From: Gammaproteobacteria bacterium
Lineage (GTDB): Bacteria > Pseudomonadota > Gammaproteobacteria > Steroidobacterales > JABDLF01
NCBI GenBank assembly: GCA_013003115.1
Contig: JABDLF010000002.1
Location: forward strand, 68,186 to 132,185
DNA length: 64,000 bases
Direction of reading: 5' to 3'
Part shown: positions 37,826 through 46,215 of the stretch, piece after piece
Layout of the letters: each line of letters starts with the position of its first letter
How positions within the stretch are numbered: the first letter of the stretch is position 1
Program-made: the position numbers and the translations under genes
Notes under the pieces: model-generated
The model's input: the letters and a program-made list of their open reading frames with translations, nothing else
What the model was told of the DNA's origin: nothing
The model's database searches: none

Positions 37826-37977
37826 TTCGGCGAGGCCAAAGCCTGACAATTTGCGTCACATTCTGCCGCGACCTGACGCCGGCCCTCGAACTCAAGCCGA
37901 TACTATGTAAAACAGGTCGGCAGGGTCGCAACAATAACTCTATTTTTTTCAATTAGTTAAAGACTTATATGCAGTTT

Positions 37978-37993
37978 TGGCACGGCCTTTGCA
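37978..37993 (+). promoter_or_regulatory. Sigma-54 promoter of the pilin genes
   Basis: TGGCACG-GCCT-TTGCA is a perfect match to the -24/-12 consensus (TGGCACG-N4-TTGCW). It lies about 70 bases before the first pilin ATG and directly after pilR. The AT-rich stretch 37930-37975 upstream would suit PilR binding. Confidence 0.9.
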
Positions 37994-38063
37994 TTGTAAG
38001 GGTCGTCAGCGAGTTTTTTCGCTACACAACTGACTAACGCAATTAATTGAAAGGATGACATCC

Positions 38064-38537
38064 ATGAATAAAGTACAGCAGGGTTTTACCCTTATCGAAC
38101 TGATGATCGTTGTAGCGATTATCGGCATTCTGGCCGCGATTGCTATCCCGGCCTACCAGGACTTCACGATTCGTGCGCAGGTCTCTGAAGGCATGAGCCT
38201 GGCCTCCTCGATCAAGACGTCTGCTTCCGAGTTCTATCAGGACCGCGGCAGCTGGCCGGCCAACAACACTGTTCTGGGTGTCGGCTCCATCACGGGTAAA
38301 TACGTGTCTGACGTATCGGTGGTGAATGGCTCGATCGACGTCACTTACGGCGTACAGGCTAACTCGAACATCTCGACGCAGAAGCTGTCGATTCGTCCGG
38401 CGCCTAACAACAACGGTGACATCGCCTGGGTTTGCGGCAAGCGCGCCGTACCGGCCGGGCACACCGTTGCGGGCACCGACGTGACCTCGTTCACGGGTAG
38501 CACGCTCAAGTACCTGCCATCTAACTGCAAGCCCTGA
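38064..38537 (+). CDS. pilA: Type IV pilin, copy 1 (probable major pilin)
   Basis: 157 aa from the ATG at 38064. A short leader MNKVQQG precedes [16 protein letters not shown], the classic PilD cleavage and methylation site with Glu5. The hydrophobic helix leads into a globular domain with a C-terminal disulfide pair (Cys in WVCGKR and LPSNCKP). It is the first gene after the sigma-54 promoter and is followed by a strong terminator, so it is probably the most highly expressed pilin. Confidence 0.93.
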   Translation: MNKVQQGFTLIELMIVVAIIGILAAIAIPAYQDFTIRAQVSEGMSLASSIKTSASEFYQDRGSWPANNTVLGVGSITGKYVSDVSVVNGSIDVTYGVQANSNISTQKLSIRPAPNNNGDIAWVCGKRAVPAGHTVAGTDVTSFTGSTLKYLPSNCKP

Positions 38538-38581
38538 TTGGGCAAGCGGTTGCCAAGAGTGGCAAGCTTGAAGTAATCAAG

Positions 38582-38610
38582 GGCCCCTCACGTCGAGGGG
38601 CCTTTTTTTT
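38582..38610 (+). terminator. Strong terminator after pilin copy 1
   Basis: GGCCCCTC-ACGTC-GAGGGGCC followed by eight T residues. It should end most transcripts from the sigma-54 promoter before the second pilin gene. A further imperfect GC-rich hairpin (CCCGGC/GCCGGG, about 38629-38655) follows. Confidence 0.85.
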
Positions 38611-38727
38611 GATAAATTTTCGAATCTGGCCCGGCGATTCTTCCGCCAGGCCGGGTAAATGACCGGTAAAACACGATAAGATGGGCGTGGCGGTCGCGAA
38701 CATGTTCTGCAGGAACCGGGTGCTGCA

Positions 38728-39213
38728 ATGATTGACGCGAAATCTATGATTCGAAACGGATTTACTCTCATCGAGCTGATGATAGTTGTCGCGATCATCG
38801 GCATCCTCGCCACCATATCCATTCAGGCCTACCAGGACTACACCATACGCAGCCAGGTGACCGAAGGCCTTACCCTCGCTTCTTCTATAAAGACGGCCTC
38901 TTCAGAGTTCTACCAGGATCGCGGCACATGGCCGACTAACAACGATTCTCTGGGCGCCGGCACTATCTCGGGTAAATACGTCACCAGTGTTGTGGCCAAC
39001 AGCGGCTCTATCGATATCCAGTATGGCAACCAGGCCAACGCGACCATCAGTGGGTCGGTGTTGTCTGTCAGACCGGCCGTGAACAACAACGGTGACATCG
39101 CGTGGGTATGTGGCAAGCGGCCGGCTCCCACGGGCCACACCACTGCGGGCACGGACGCGACGACCTTCTCCGGTGCAACCCTCAAATTTGTGCCATCGAA
39201 CTGCAAGCCTTGA
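38728..39213 (+). CDS. Type IV pilin, copy 2
   Basis: 161 aa. The leader [11 protein letters not shown] precedes [16 protein letters not shown], and the mature part is strongly similar to copy 1 throughout, including the tail VCGKR...LPSNCKP. It is a clear paralogue by duplication. An alternative start at 38746 would shorten the leader to five residues. No sigma-54 site was found before it, and a terminator separates it from copy 1, so its expression is probably distinct. It may be an alternative major pilin or a dosage copy. Confidence 0.9.
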   Translation: MIDAKSMIRNGFTLIELMIVVAIIGILATISIQAYQDYTIRSQVTEGLTLASSIKTASSEFYQDRGTWPTNNDSLGAGTISGKYVTSVVANSGSIDIQYGNQANATISGSVLSVRPAVNNNGDIAWVCGKRPAPTGHTTAGTDATTFSGATLKFVPSNCKP

Positions 39214-39353
39214 CTTAGCCAGGGATCTGACAGGGCTGACGGACGGTGCATATCTTCAAAACTTTGAACTGCGTTCCTGCCCCGGGTGGCCAGATTATGT
39301 TTAGATTGGCAGGGTCTGGGATGCAATTTCGCATTCAGGGAGAGGTGACGGCT

Positions 39354-39815
39354 ATGCGCAGGGATGGATTCAGGAAAAACAGCAGAGGGTTTACTCTCAT
39401 TGAGCTCATGATTGCAGTCGCAATCCTTGGACTGCTTGTGTCACTTTCAATCCCCGTTTATCAGGACTACACGGCACGAACCAAGCTTTCAGAAGTTATC
39501 CAGCTTTCTAAAACCGACCGCACGCTGGCGGCCGCCTATTTTTCAGAAACTTCGACGCTGCCGAGCGACCTGGCCAGCCTCGGCATTGAGACCAGTGAAA
39601 CGCGCAGTGTGTATCTGGTCGGAAACGTAACCGCGACGGTGGACACGAGCACAAATAGTTTTTCCATCATCTACCCCGTCGGTAACCTTGGCGGTTCATC
39701 GGTTCCCGGGACGCTTGTCTGGAAAGGCACGGCGGATGCCGGCGCCGCGATGAACTGGGATTGCACCGGAGGCACGCTGCCGAACCGCTACAGACCGCCT
39801 GCCTGCAGACCGTGA
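39354..39815 (+). CDS. Type IV pilin-like protein, copy 3
   Basis: 153 aa from the ATG at 39354, which has a good AGAGGTG site. The leader [12 protein letters not shown] precedes [16 protein letters not shown]. The tail has the disulfide-type motif [20 protein letters not shown], different from copies 1 and 2 but nearly the same as copy 4. It overlaps copy 4 by four bases. It may be a minor pilin or a pilin for a different surface, but I cannot decide from sequence. Confidence 0.85.
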   Translation: MRRDGFRKNSRGFTLIELMIAVAILGLLVSLSIPVYQDYTARTKLSEVIQLSKTDRTLAAAYFSETSTLPSDLASLGIETSETRSVYLVGNVTATVDTSTNSFSIIYPVGNLGGSSVPGTLVWKGTADAGAAMNWDCTGGTLPNRYRPPACRP

Positions 39816-40315
39816 CAACCCGGCGCAGTCTGCAAGAAGGAACTCACAAGACAAAGGAAAAAAGACAGGAATTCAGGAAAGGACAAAGCGGCTTTACGCT
39901 TCTGGAGCTGGTCATAGTGGTTGCAATCGCCGGCATATTGGCGGCTATAGCTATACCGTCGTATCGCAACTACATGACGCGATCAAAGGTCTCAGAAGTG
40001 CTGACGTTTGCTTCTTCGGACAGACAGCGAGTGATGGAGTATTTTGTCGAACAAGGCGATCTCGTGGTCAACCCGGAGGGTATGGGGCTCAATCTGACCA
40101 GCGATCGCAGCCAGTACCTGGACGGCGAAACGAAAGTCAGGGCGGCGGCAGACCCTTTGAGGGTGGTTTTTGTCTATAACCTGGGTGGACTTGGACCAAC
40201 GGACGGCGAAGGAACAATTGAGTACGAGGGCATCCTGAAAGATTCCGGGGTCCTGTGGAGCTGCACCGGCGGCTCTCTGCCGGCGAAATATCGTCCGCCG
40301 GCTTGCCGGCCCTGA
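39812..40315 (+). CDS. Type IV pilin-like protein, copy 4
   Basis: About 167 aa if it starts at the GTG at 39812, which overlaps the stop of copy 3 (GTGA). No ATG is available near the pilin motif, so the start is inferred. The leader would be 26 residues, long for type IVa pilins and rich in Arg and Lys. [16 protein letters not shown] follows, then a globular part ending [18 protein letters not shown]. Copies 3 and 4 form a second related pair and are probably made together. Confidence 0.8.
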   Translation: MTTRRSLQEGTHKTKEKRQEFRKGQSGFTLLELVIVVAIAGILAAIAIPSYRNYMTRSKVSEVLTFASSDRQRVMEYFVEQGDLVVNPEGMGLNLTSDRSQYLDGETKVRAAADPLRVVFVYNLGGLGPTDGEGTIEYEGILKDSGVLWSCTGGSLPAKYRPPACRP

Positions 40316-40411
40316 CACCTGGATGGTGCTGTAAAGAATTATGAGATTGTTGCCGCAGGAAACTGATTTTGCGATAGAATTTGCTCAGAGACGCACGGAG
40401 TATATGAGATC

Positions 40412-42130
40412 ATGGCAGTGACAGGCACAAGCTACGCTTTAAGCGGTTTACCCCGGCGGCTGGTGCACGACGGCATCATCGACGAGGCGGTGGTCTACGA
40501 CGCGCAGGATGCCGCGAAAAAGAGCAAGACAGCCTTCGTTAAGCACCTTATCAACAACAATCTCGCAGCCGCACGCGATATTGCCATCGCTGCGTCACAT
40601 GAATTTGGCACGCCGCTGCTCGACATTGCCGCTTTCGAGCTGGACATGGACGTGGTGAAACTCGTCAGCGAAGACCTGCTGAACAAACACCGGGTCCTGC
40701 CGCTGGTCAAGCGCGGCAAGAAGCTTTTCGTCGCGGTTTCCGATCCCACCGATCTGCAGGCGCTTGACGAAATCAAGTTCCAGACAGGCTTCAGCGTTGA
40801 GGCTATCGTTGTTGAGGAAGACAAGCTGGAGGAATCGGTCAAGGCGGCCGTTGAACAGCTCGATACTTCGATGACTAATTTCGACGATGACTTCGACCTC
40901 GAAAATCTCGAAATTACGGGCGGCGATGAGGGCGTCAACGACGAGATGACCCGCGATGACGTTGACGACGCGCCGGTAGTCAGGTTCGTCAACAAGATCA
41001 TGCTTGATGCTATTAACGGCGGCGCCTCGGATATCCACTTCGAACCCTACGAAAAAATCTATCGAATTCGCGTACGCCAGGACGGCGTGCTGCACGAAGT
41101 CGCCCAGCCGCCCGTTACCCTCGCCGGCAAGCTGGCGGCAAGACTCAAGGTCATGTCGCGGATGGATATCGCCGAACGCCGCGTACCCCAGGACGGTCGC
41201 ATCAAGATGCGGCTTTCGAAAAACCGCGCGATCGATTTTCGAGTGAATACCTGCCCGACGCTTTTCGGTGAAAAAATCGTTCTGCGTATTCTCGATCCGA
41301 GCAGTGCGCAAATGGGCATTGAGTCCCTCGGCTATGAGGACTTTCAGCGCGAAATCTACGAGGAGTTCCTGGCAAAACCCTACGGCATGATTTTGGTCAC
41401 GGGGCCTACGGGTAGCGGTAAAACTGTATCGCTGTACACCGGTCTCAACATCCTCAATACGGCGGACCGGAACATCTCTACAGCAGAGGACCCCTCGGAA
41501 ATTAATCTCGTGGGCGTCAACCAGGTCAATGTTAACCCGAGGGTGGGCCTGACTTTTGCATCGGCATTGAAGGCGTTTTTGCGCCAGGATCCCGACATCA
41601 TCATGGTAGGTGAGATTCGCGACCTTGAAACGGCGGAAATCGCAATCAAGGCTGCGCAGACGGGTCACCTTGTTCTGTCTACGCTGCACACCAATGACGC
41701 ACCTAAGACCCTTACACGTATGGTCGACATGGGCGTTAAGCCATATGCCATTGCCACCTCGATAAGCCTGATCATCGCCCAGCGTCTTGCACGCAAACTC
41801 TGCAACAACTGCAAAGAAGAGAAGGAACTGCCGAACGAGGTCCTGCTTACCGAGGGCTTCTCAAAGGAAATGGTGGACGAAGGACTGCAGATCTTTGGTC
41901 CCGTCGGATGCAAACAGTGCACCAACGGCTACAAAGGGCGCGTCGGCATCTACCAGGTAATGCCGGTTACGGAAGAAATGGGACGTGTCATCATGGAAGG
42001 TGGCAACGCAATGCAGATTGCGGACGAGGCGGAAAAGCAGGGCATCTGGGACCTGCGTCGCGCCGGCCTCGAGAAAGTCAGGAACGGTGTGACCAGCCTC
42101 GAAGAAATCAACCGCGTCACTATTGAGTAA
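40412..42130 (+). CDS. pilB: Type IV pilus extension ATPase PilB
   Basis: 572 aa. The N-terminal MshEN-like domain precedes a secretion ATPase with Walker A GPTGSGKTVS, the Asp box and VGEIRDLETAEIA. Four cysteines in CNNCKEEKEL and CKQCTNGYKGRVG form the zinc site of PilB/GspE proteins. It drives pilin polymerisation at the inner membrane. A TAGAAT element (40375-40380) with TTGCCG 19 bases upstream could give it a separate sigma-70 promoter (low confidence). Confidence 0.95.
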   Translation: MAVTGTSYALSGLPRRLVHDGIIDEAVVYDAQDAAKKSKTAFVKHLINNNLAAARDIAIAASHEFGTPLLDIAAFELDMDVVKLVSEDLLNKHRVLPLVKRGKKLFVAVSDPTDLQALDEIKFQTGFSVEAIVVEEDKLEESVKAAVEQLDTSMTNFDDDFDLENLEITGGDEGVNDEMTRDDVDDAPVVRFVNKIMLDAINGGASDIHFEPYEKIYRIRVRQDGVLHEVAQPPVTLAGKLAARLKVMSRMDIAERRVPQDGRIKMRLSKNRAIDFRVNTCPTLFGEKIVLRILDPSSAQMGIESLGYEDFQREIYEEFLAKPYGMILVTGPTGSGKTVSLYTGLNILNTADRNISTAEDPSEINLVGVNQVNVNPRVGLTFASALKAFLRQDPDIIMVGEIRDLETAEIAIKAAQTGHLVLSTLHTNDAPKTLTRMVDMGVKPYAIATSISLIIAQRLARKLCNNCKEEKELPNEVLLTEGFSKEMVDEGLQIFGPVGCKQCTNGYKGRVGIYQVMPVTEEMGRVIMEGGNAMQIADEAEKQGIWDLRRAGLEKVRNGVTSLEEINRVTIE

Positions 42131-42159
42131 AACCATACGGAAAGGGACAGGCATTAATC

Positions 42160-43374
42160 ATGGCTCAAGCGACAGCGAAACCCGCGCTCTTTACCTATAA
42201 GGGCACCGACAAGCGCGGCAAGAAAGTCAGCGGTAAAGTGACCGCGCCGAATGAGGCCGCCGTGCGAGCCGAACTCAGGCGCCAGGGCGTTGTGCCCGTA
42301 CGCATCAACAAACAGCTTCAGCTTTTTGCCGCTCGCGGCAAGATAACGGCTATCGATATCGCCGTATTCAGCCGCATGATGGCGACCATGATGGCTGCCG
42401 GCGTACCCCTCGTTCAGTCATTCGAAATCATGGGCGCTGGCCACGAAAATCCAGCCATGCAAAACCTCATTCTGGCTATTAAGACAGACGTAGAGGGTGG
42501 TACTGCGCTGGCCGACGCACTGGCAAAACATCCGCTGTATTTCGACGACCTGTTCGTCAATCTCGTTACAGCCGGCGAACAGGCCGGCGCGCTGGAGACC
42601 TTGCTCGACAAGATCGCCACCTATAAGGAAAAGACCGAAGCTATCAAGAAGAAAATCAAGAAAGCGCTGTTTTACCCGGCGTCGGTTCTGATCGTAGCGG
42701 TTATCGTTACGGCAATCCTGCTGATTTTCGTTATCCCCGAGTTCGAAAACCTTTTCCAGGGCTTTGGCGCCGACCTGCCGGCTTTCACGCGCATGGTCAT
42801 CGATTTGTCGAATTTCGTACAGGCCAAAGGCTGGCTGCTCGCCATTATGATTGGCAGCGCGGTAGCCGCGTTTATTTACGTAAAGAAGAGATCTCGCGCC
42901 ATGCGTCATCTTCTCGACAAGATGATGCTCAAGATGCCGATAATCGGGGCCATCCTTAACAAGGCAGCGATCGCTCGCTTTGCACGGACGCTCTCAACCA
43001 TGTTCAGCGCCGGCGTGCCGCTTGTGGAAGCGCTGCAGTCCGTCGCTGGTGCAACGGGAAATATCGTTTACGAGCAGGCCGTACTTACCATCAGGGATGA
43101 AGTATCCACTGGTCAGCGCCTCGCACGCGCCATGGAGGACTCCGATATGTTTCCGAACATGGTGGTGCAGATGATCGCCATCGGCGAGGAGTCCGGCGCA
43201 CTCGACCAGATGTCGGCGAAGGTCGCAGACTTCTACGAAGACGAGGTTGATGCGGCCGTTGACAGCATGAGCAGCCTGCTCGAGCCGCTCATCATGGCCA
43301 TATTGGGCGTGCTGGTTGGCGGCCTTGTGGTCGCTATGTACCTGCCGATATTCAAGATGGGTGCGGTGGTTTAG
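42160..43374 (+). CDS. pilC: Type IV pilus inner-membrane platform protein PilC
   Basis: 404 aa. Two T2SSF domains with three main hydrophobic segments (about 168-190, 220-240 and 370-398). The family motifs are present in both repeats: FSRMMATMMAAGVPLVQSFE with AGEQAGALETLLDK, and FARTLSTMFSAGVPLVEALQ with GEESGALDQM. PilC is the platform on which PilB acts. It lies between pilB and pilD, the standard order. Confidence 0.95.
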   Translation: MAQATAKPALFTYKGTDKRGKKVSGKVTAPNEAAVRAELRRQGVVPVRINKQLQLFAARGKITAIDIAVFSRMMATMMAAGVPLVQSFEIMGAGHENPAMQNLILAIKTDVEGGTALADALAKHPLYFDDLFVNLVTAGEQAGALETLLDKIATYKEKTEAIKKKIKKALFYPASVLIVAVIVTAILLIFVIPEFENLFQGFGADLPAFTRMVIDLSNFVQAKGWLLAIMIGSAVAAFIYVKKRSRAMRHLLDKMMLKMPIIGAILNKAAIARFARTLSTMFSAGVPLVEALQSVAGATGNIVYEQAVLTIRDEVSTGQRLARAMEDSDMFPNMVVQMIAIGEESGALDQMSAKVADFYEDEVDAAVDSMSSLLEPLIMAILGVLVGGLVVAMYLPIFKMGAVV

Positions 43375-43436
43375 GCCACCCGCCCGGCGTTGCGCGCGGC
43401 GACGGCGCTGCAAGCCTCGCTAATCTGGCAGATGCC

Positions 43437-44378
43437 GTGATCGAACTCCTGCAATCCTCGCCCGGCGTTTTCGTGAGCGTTGCGCTCATTTTCGGTCTGC
43501 TCATCGGCAGTTTTCTCAACGTGGTTATCTATCGCCTGCCAGTGATGATGCAGCGGGCCTGGCGTGCCGACTGCATCACCTATCTCAGCAACCAGGAGCC
43601 CGCGCCGGGGATCGATAAGCCGGAATACGACCGGCTGTTTGGCGCACTGGCCGACGCCACCGATCAAAGTCCCTTTAATCTTGTTTTTCCTCGCTCTGCC
43701 TGCCCGTCCTGCGGACACGCAATCAGGTCCTGGGAAAATGTGCCGCTTTTAAGCTACCTCTTCCTGCGCGGCCGCTGCGCACAATGTCGCACGACCATCA
43801 GCCCTCGTTACCCGGCAATTGAACTGATCACCGGCCTCGCCAGCGCCGCGATTGCCTGGCGCTTTGGCTTTGGTGTCGAAGCCGCAGTTGCGATGCTGCT
43901 GAGCTGGAGCCTGATAGCGTTGACCATGATCGATTTTGATCATCAGCTGCTGCCTGACAGCATTACCCTGCCCTTGCTGTGGCTGGGACTCGGCCTGAGC
44001 CTTTTCCACGACAGCGTGACCGCAAGTGTCCTGTTTATAAGCCCCCGGGACAGCATCATAGGAGCGATCGCGGGATACGCGCTGCTCAGAGGTGTCTACG
44101 AACTCTTCAAGCTTGTAACGGGCAAAGAGGGCATGGGCTTCGGAGACTTTAAGTTACTTGCAGCGCTGGGTGCGTGGCTGGGCTGGAAACTCCTGCCCCT
44201 GATCATAATGCTGTCAGCAGTGGTTGGCGCCGCCGTCGGAATCGGGCTCATGGTATTCAAACGGCACGGCCGCGAAGTTCCCATCGCTTACGGCCCGTAT
44301 CTGGCCGCAGCAGGGTGGGTAGCCCTGATGTGGGGCGATGAACTGATGCGTTTCTATTCAGAGCTTGTCAGCCTTTAA
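43437..44378 (+). CDS. pilD: Prepilin peptidase/N-methyltransferase PilD
   Basis: 313 aa from a GTG at 43437. The N-terminal zinc-binding cysteines are in CPSCGHAIRSWENVP and CAQC. The two catalytic Asp of the aspartyl protease are in LTMIDFDHQLLPD and GMGFGDFKLLAALGAWLG. Several transmembrane helices fill the rest. It removes the leader of all four pilins and methylates Phe1. Confidence 0.94.
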   Translation: MIELLQSSPGVFVSVALIFGLLIGSFLNVVIYRLPVMMQRAWRADCITYLSNQEPAPGIDKPEYDRLFGALADATDQSPFNLVFPRSACPSCGHAIRSWENVPLLSYLFLRGRCAQCRTTISPRYPAIELITGLASAAIAWRFGFGVEAAVAMLLSWSLIALTMIDFDHQLLPDSITLPLLWLGLGLSLFHDSVTASVLFISPRDSIIGAIAGYALLRGVYELFKLVTGKEGMGFGDFKLLAALGAWLGWKLLPLIIMLSAVVGAAVGIGLMVFKRHGREVPIAYGPYLAAAGWVALMWGDELMRFYSELVSL

Positions 44379-44386
44379 AACACGCC

Positions 44387-45010
44387 ATGAATAAAAAAGC
44401 GATGAAGCACCCTGGTCCGCTGCGCGTCGGGCTTACCGGTGGTATCGCAAGTGGCAAGTCCCTGGTCGCAGATTCATTTGCGCGCCTCGGGATCCAGGTC
44501 ATCGACGCTGACGAGATTTCCCATGCCCTTCTCGCGCCCGGTGCGCCGTTGCTTGCCAGCATCCGGGAAGAATTCGGCAGCGAGATATTTGATCCAAACG
44601 GTGAACTCAATCGCTCGCGTTTGCGACGCCTCGTCTTTGATTCGGAGTCTTGCAGGCGCAGGCTCGAAGCAATTCTTCATCCGGCAATTCTCAAAGAGTT
44701 GAATGCCGCTGCCGAGTCGGCGGAAGGTCCCTACCTGATCATGGTGATACCGCTGCTCGTGGAAGTGGGCGCTGCTGACATGGTCGGCCGCGTTCTGGTT
44801 GTGGACTGCACAGTTGATACCCAGATCGAACGTCTCATCGGCCGGGATGGCATCGACCTGGCCCTGGCGCGAAGCATGGTGGCCGCGCAGGCAACGCGCG
44901 AAGAGCGCATTGCGCTTGCCGACGACATCATCGACAACAACGGCAGCCCCGAAGAAACAGATCGCATGGTCGCGACGCTCGACAGCTTCTACCGTCAGCT
45001 GGCGGCCTGA
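44387..45010 (+). CDS. coaE: Dephospho-CoA kinase
   Basis: 207 aa. Last step of coenzyme A synthesis: phosphorylation of the ribose 3'-OH of dephospho-CoA. The P-loop is GLTGGIASGKS and the substrate part VIDADEISHALL. It starts 8 bases after the pilD stop, as in the widespread pilD-coaE-zapD-yacG cluster. Three Met codons near the N-terminus leave the exact start slightly uncertain. Confidence 0.95.
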   Translation: MNKKAMKHPGPLRVGLTGGIASGKSLVADSFARLGIQVIDADEISHALLAPGAPLLASIREEFGSEIFDPNGELNRSRLRRLVFDSESCRRRLEAILHPAILKELNAAAESAEGPYLIMVIPLLVEVGAADMVGRVLVVDCTVDTQIERLIGRDGIDLALARSMVAAQATREERIALADDIIDNNGSPEETDRMVATLDSFYRQLAA

Positions 45011-45197
45011 ACCATAATGCCAGCCTGTCGCCTGCCCGACCCAGGGCAGACCAGGGATCCCCGTCCGCAGCGCCAAAGCGCAAAAAGTTGTTAAAACGAA
45101 GCCCGGGGCCCCGCGACAGGGCTATTGGCAGCTAATAGCGTTTGCCGTGGCACCCGGCCTCATGGACAATACGCCGATGGCCGACCTGAACCATGCG

Positions 45198-45980
45198 ATG
45201 CCAAATGCCAGCGATTCCGAGCGGCTAGTGATCTATGAGCATCCGCTGCATGAGCGGGTGCGGACCTTTCTGCGACTGGAATTCCTTTTTGAGCAAGCCG
45301 GCTATCATGCCGCGAGGGACTCCGTGTGGAGCAGCCGCGCCGCCATTTCGAACCTGCTGGATATCCTGGCAATCATCTCACGCGGTGACATTCGAAGTGA
45401 CGTCCTGAAAGAGCTCGAAAAGCACGCCACCGTGCTGGGCCAATACCAGTTCCGGCAAGATGTCGATACAGGGCGGCTGAACGCGTTACTTGAAACCATC
45501 GCCAGTTTGCGGCAGTCGCTGGGCGCCGCAGGGGGTCAGCTTGCCCAGGAACTCAAAGACAACGAGTTTCTGAATGCCGTTAAACACCGAAGCGGCATTC
45601 CAGGCGGAACCTGTGAATTTGATTTGCCAGACTACAACTTCTGGCTGAATCGCTCGCACGACGCTCGCATGAAGGACTTTAAGAACTGGCTGTCTTCTCT
45701 CGAACCACTTAACAGCGCTATTCGCGAACTGTTGTGGCTGACGCGCGAAAGCGCCCAACCGACGCAGGAAAAGGCCGTCGGCGGAATGTTTCAGAAATCG
45801 CTGGAGAAAGGCGTGTCATGCCAACTGATCCGGGTGACTATGCTGCCCGGCGGCGACTGCTTTCCGGAAATCAGCGGGAGCCAGCATCGCTTCACAATCC
45901 GATTCCTGGACTGGCAGAATATCGGCTCGCGGCCCGCCCAGGTGAGCGATGATATCGGCTTTTATCTCGCCTGCTGTTAA
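45198..45980 (+). CDS. zapD: Cell division protein ZapD
   Basis: About 260 aa. ZapD bundles FtsZ protofilaments and stabilises the division ring. The conserved N-terminus [20 protein letters not shown] matches E. coli ZapD (FEHPLNEKMRTWLRIEFL). The frame is open from a GTG at 45147 with Met codons at 45162, 45177 and 45198; I chose the last because it best fits family length (E. coli 247 aa). No Shine-Dalgarno sequence supports any choice. A four-base overlap-type junction (TAATG) joins it to yacG. Confidence 0.9.
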   Translation: MPNASDSERLVIYEHPLHERVRTFLRLEFLFEQAGYHAARDSVWSSRAAISNLLDILAIISRGDIRSDVLKELEKHATVLGQYQFRQDVDTGRLNALLETIASLRQSLGAAGGQLAQELKDNEFLNAVKHRSGIPGGTCEFDLPDYNFWLNRSHDARMKDFKNWLSSLEPLNSAIRELLWLTRESAQPTQEKAVGGMFQKSLEKGVSCQLIRVTMLPGGDCFPEISGSQHRFTIRFLDWQNIGSRPAQVSDDIGFYLACC

Positions 45981-46171
45981 TGGCCAAAAAGCCACCGACA
46001 AGTCAGTGTCCGCGCTGCGGCAAGACCGTCTCCTGGGATGACCGGTTTCCGGAGCGGCCCTTCTGCTCCGAACGCTGCAAGCTCATAGACCTCGGGGGCT
46101 GGCTAACTGAAACTCACAGAATTCCCGGCAGCGACGAAGACGGGGACGGGGTTGCTGAACGAGACGACTGA
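45980..46171 (+). CDS. yacG: DNA gyrase inhibitor YacG (zinc finger)
   Basis: 63 aa. A single zinc finger with [10 protein letters not shown] and [14 protein letters not shown], the YacG signature. E. coli YacG binds GyrB and blocks DNA binding. The ATG shares a base with the zapD stop (TAATG). It converges on secA 45 bases away. Confidence 0.95.
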   Translation: MAKKPPTSQCPRCGKTVSWDDRFPERPFCSERCKLIDLGGWLTETHRIPGSDEDGDGVAERDD

Positions 46172-46215
46172 AGTCAGTTGGGCGGCCGGCCGCAGCGCCT
46201 GTGCCCTGCCGGCCC

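Noticed and set aside
36731-37849. Minus-strand open frame of 372 codons
   Set aside because: Antisense shadow of pilR.
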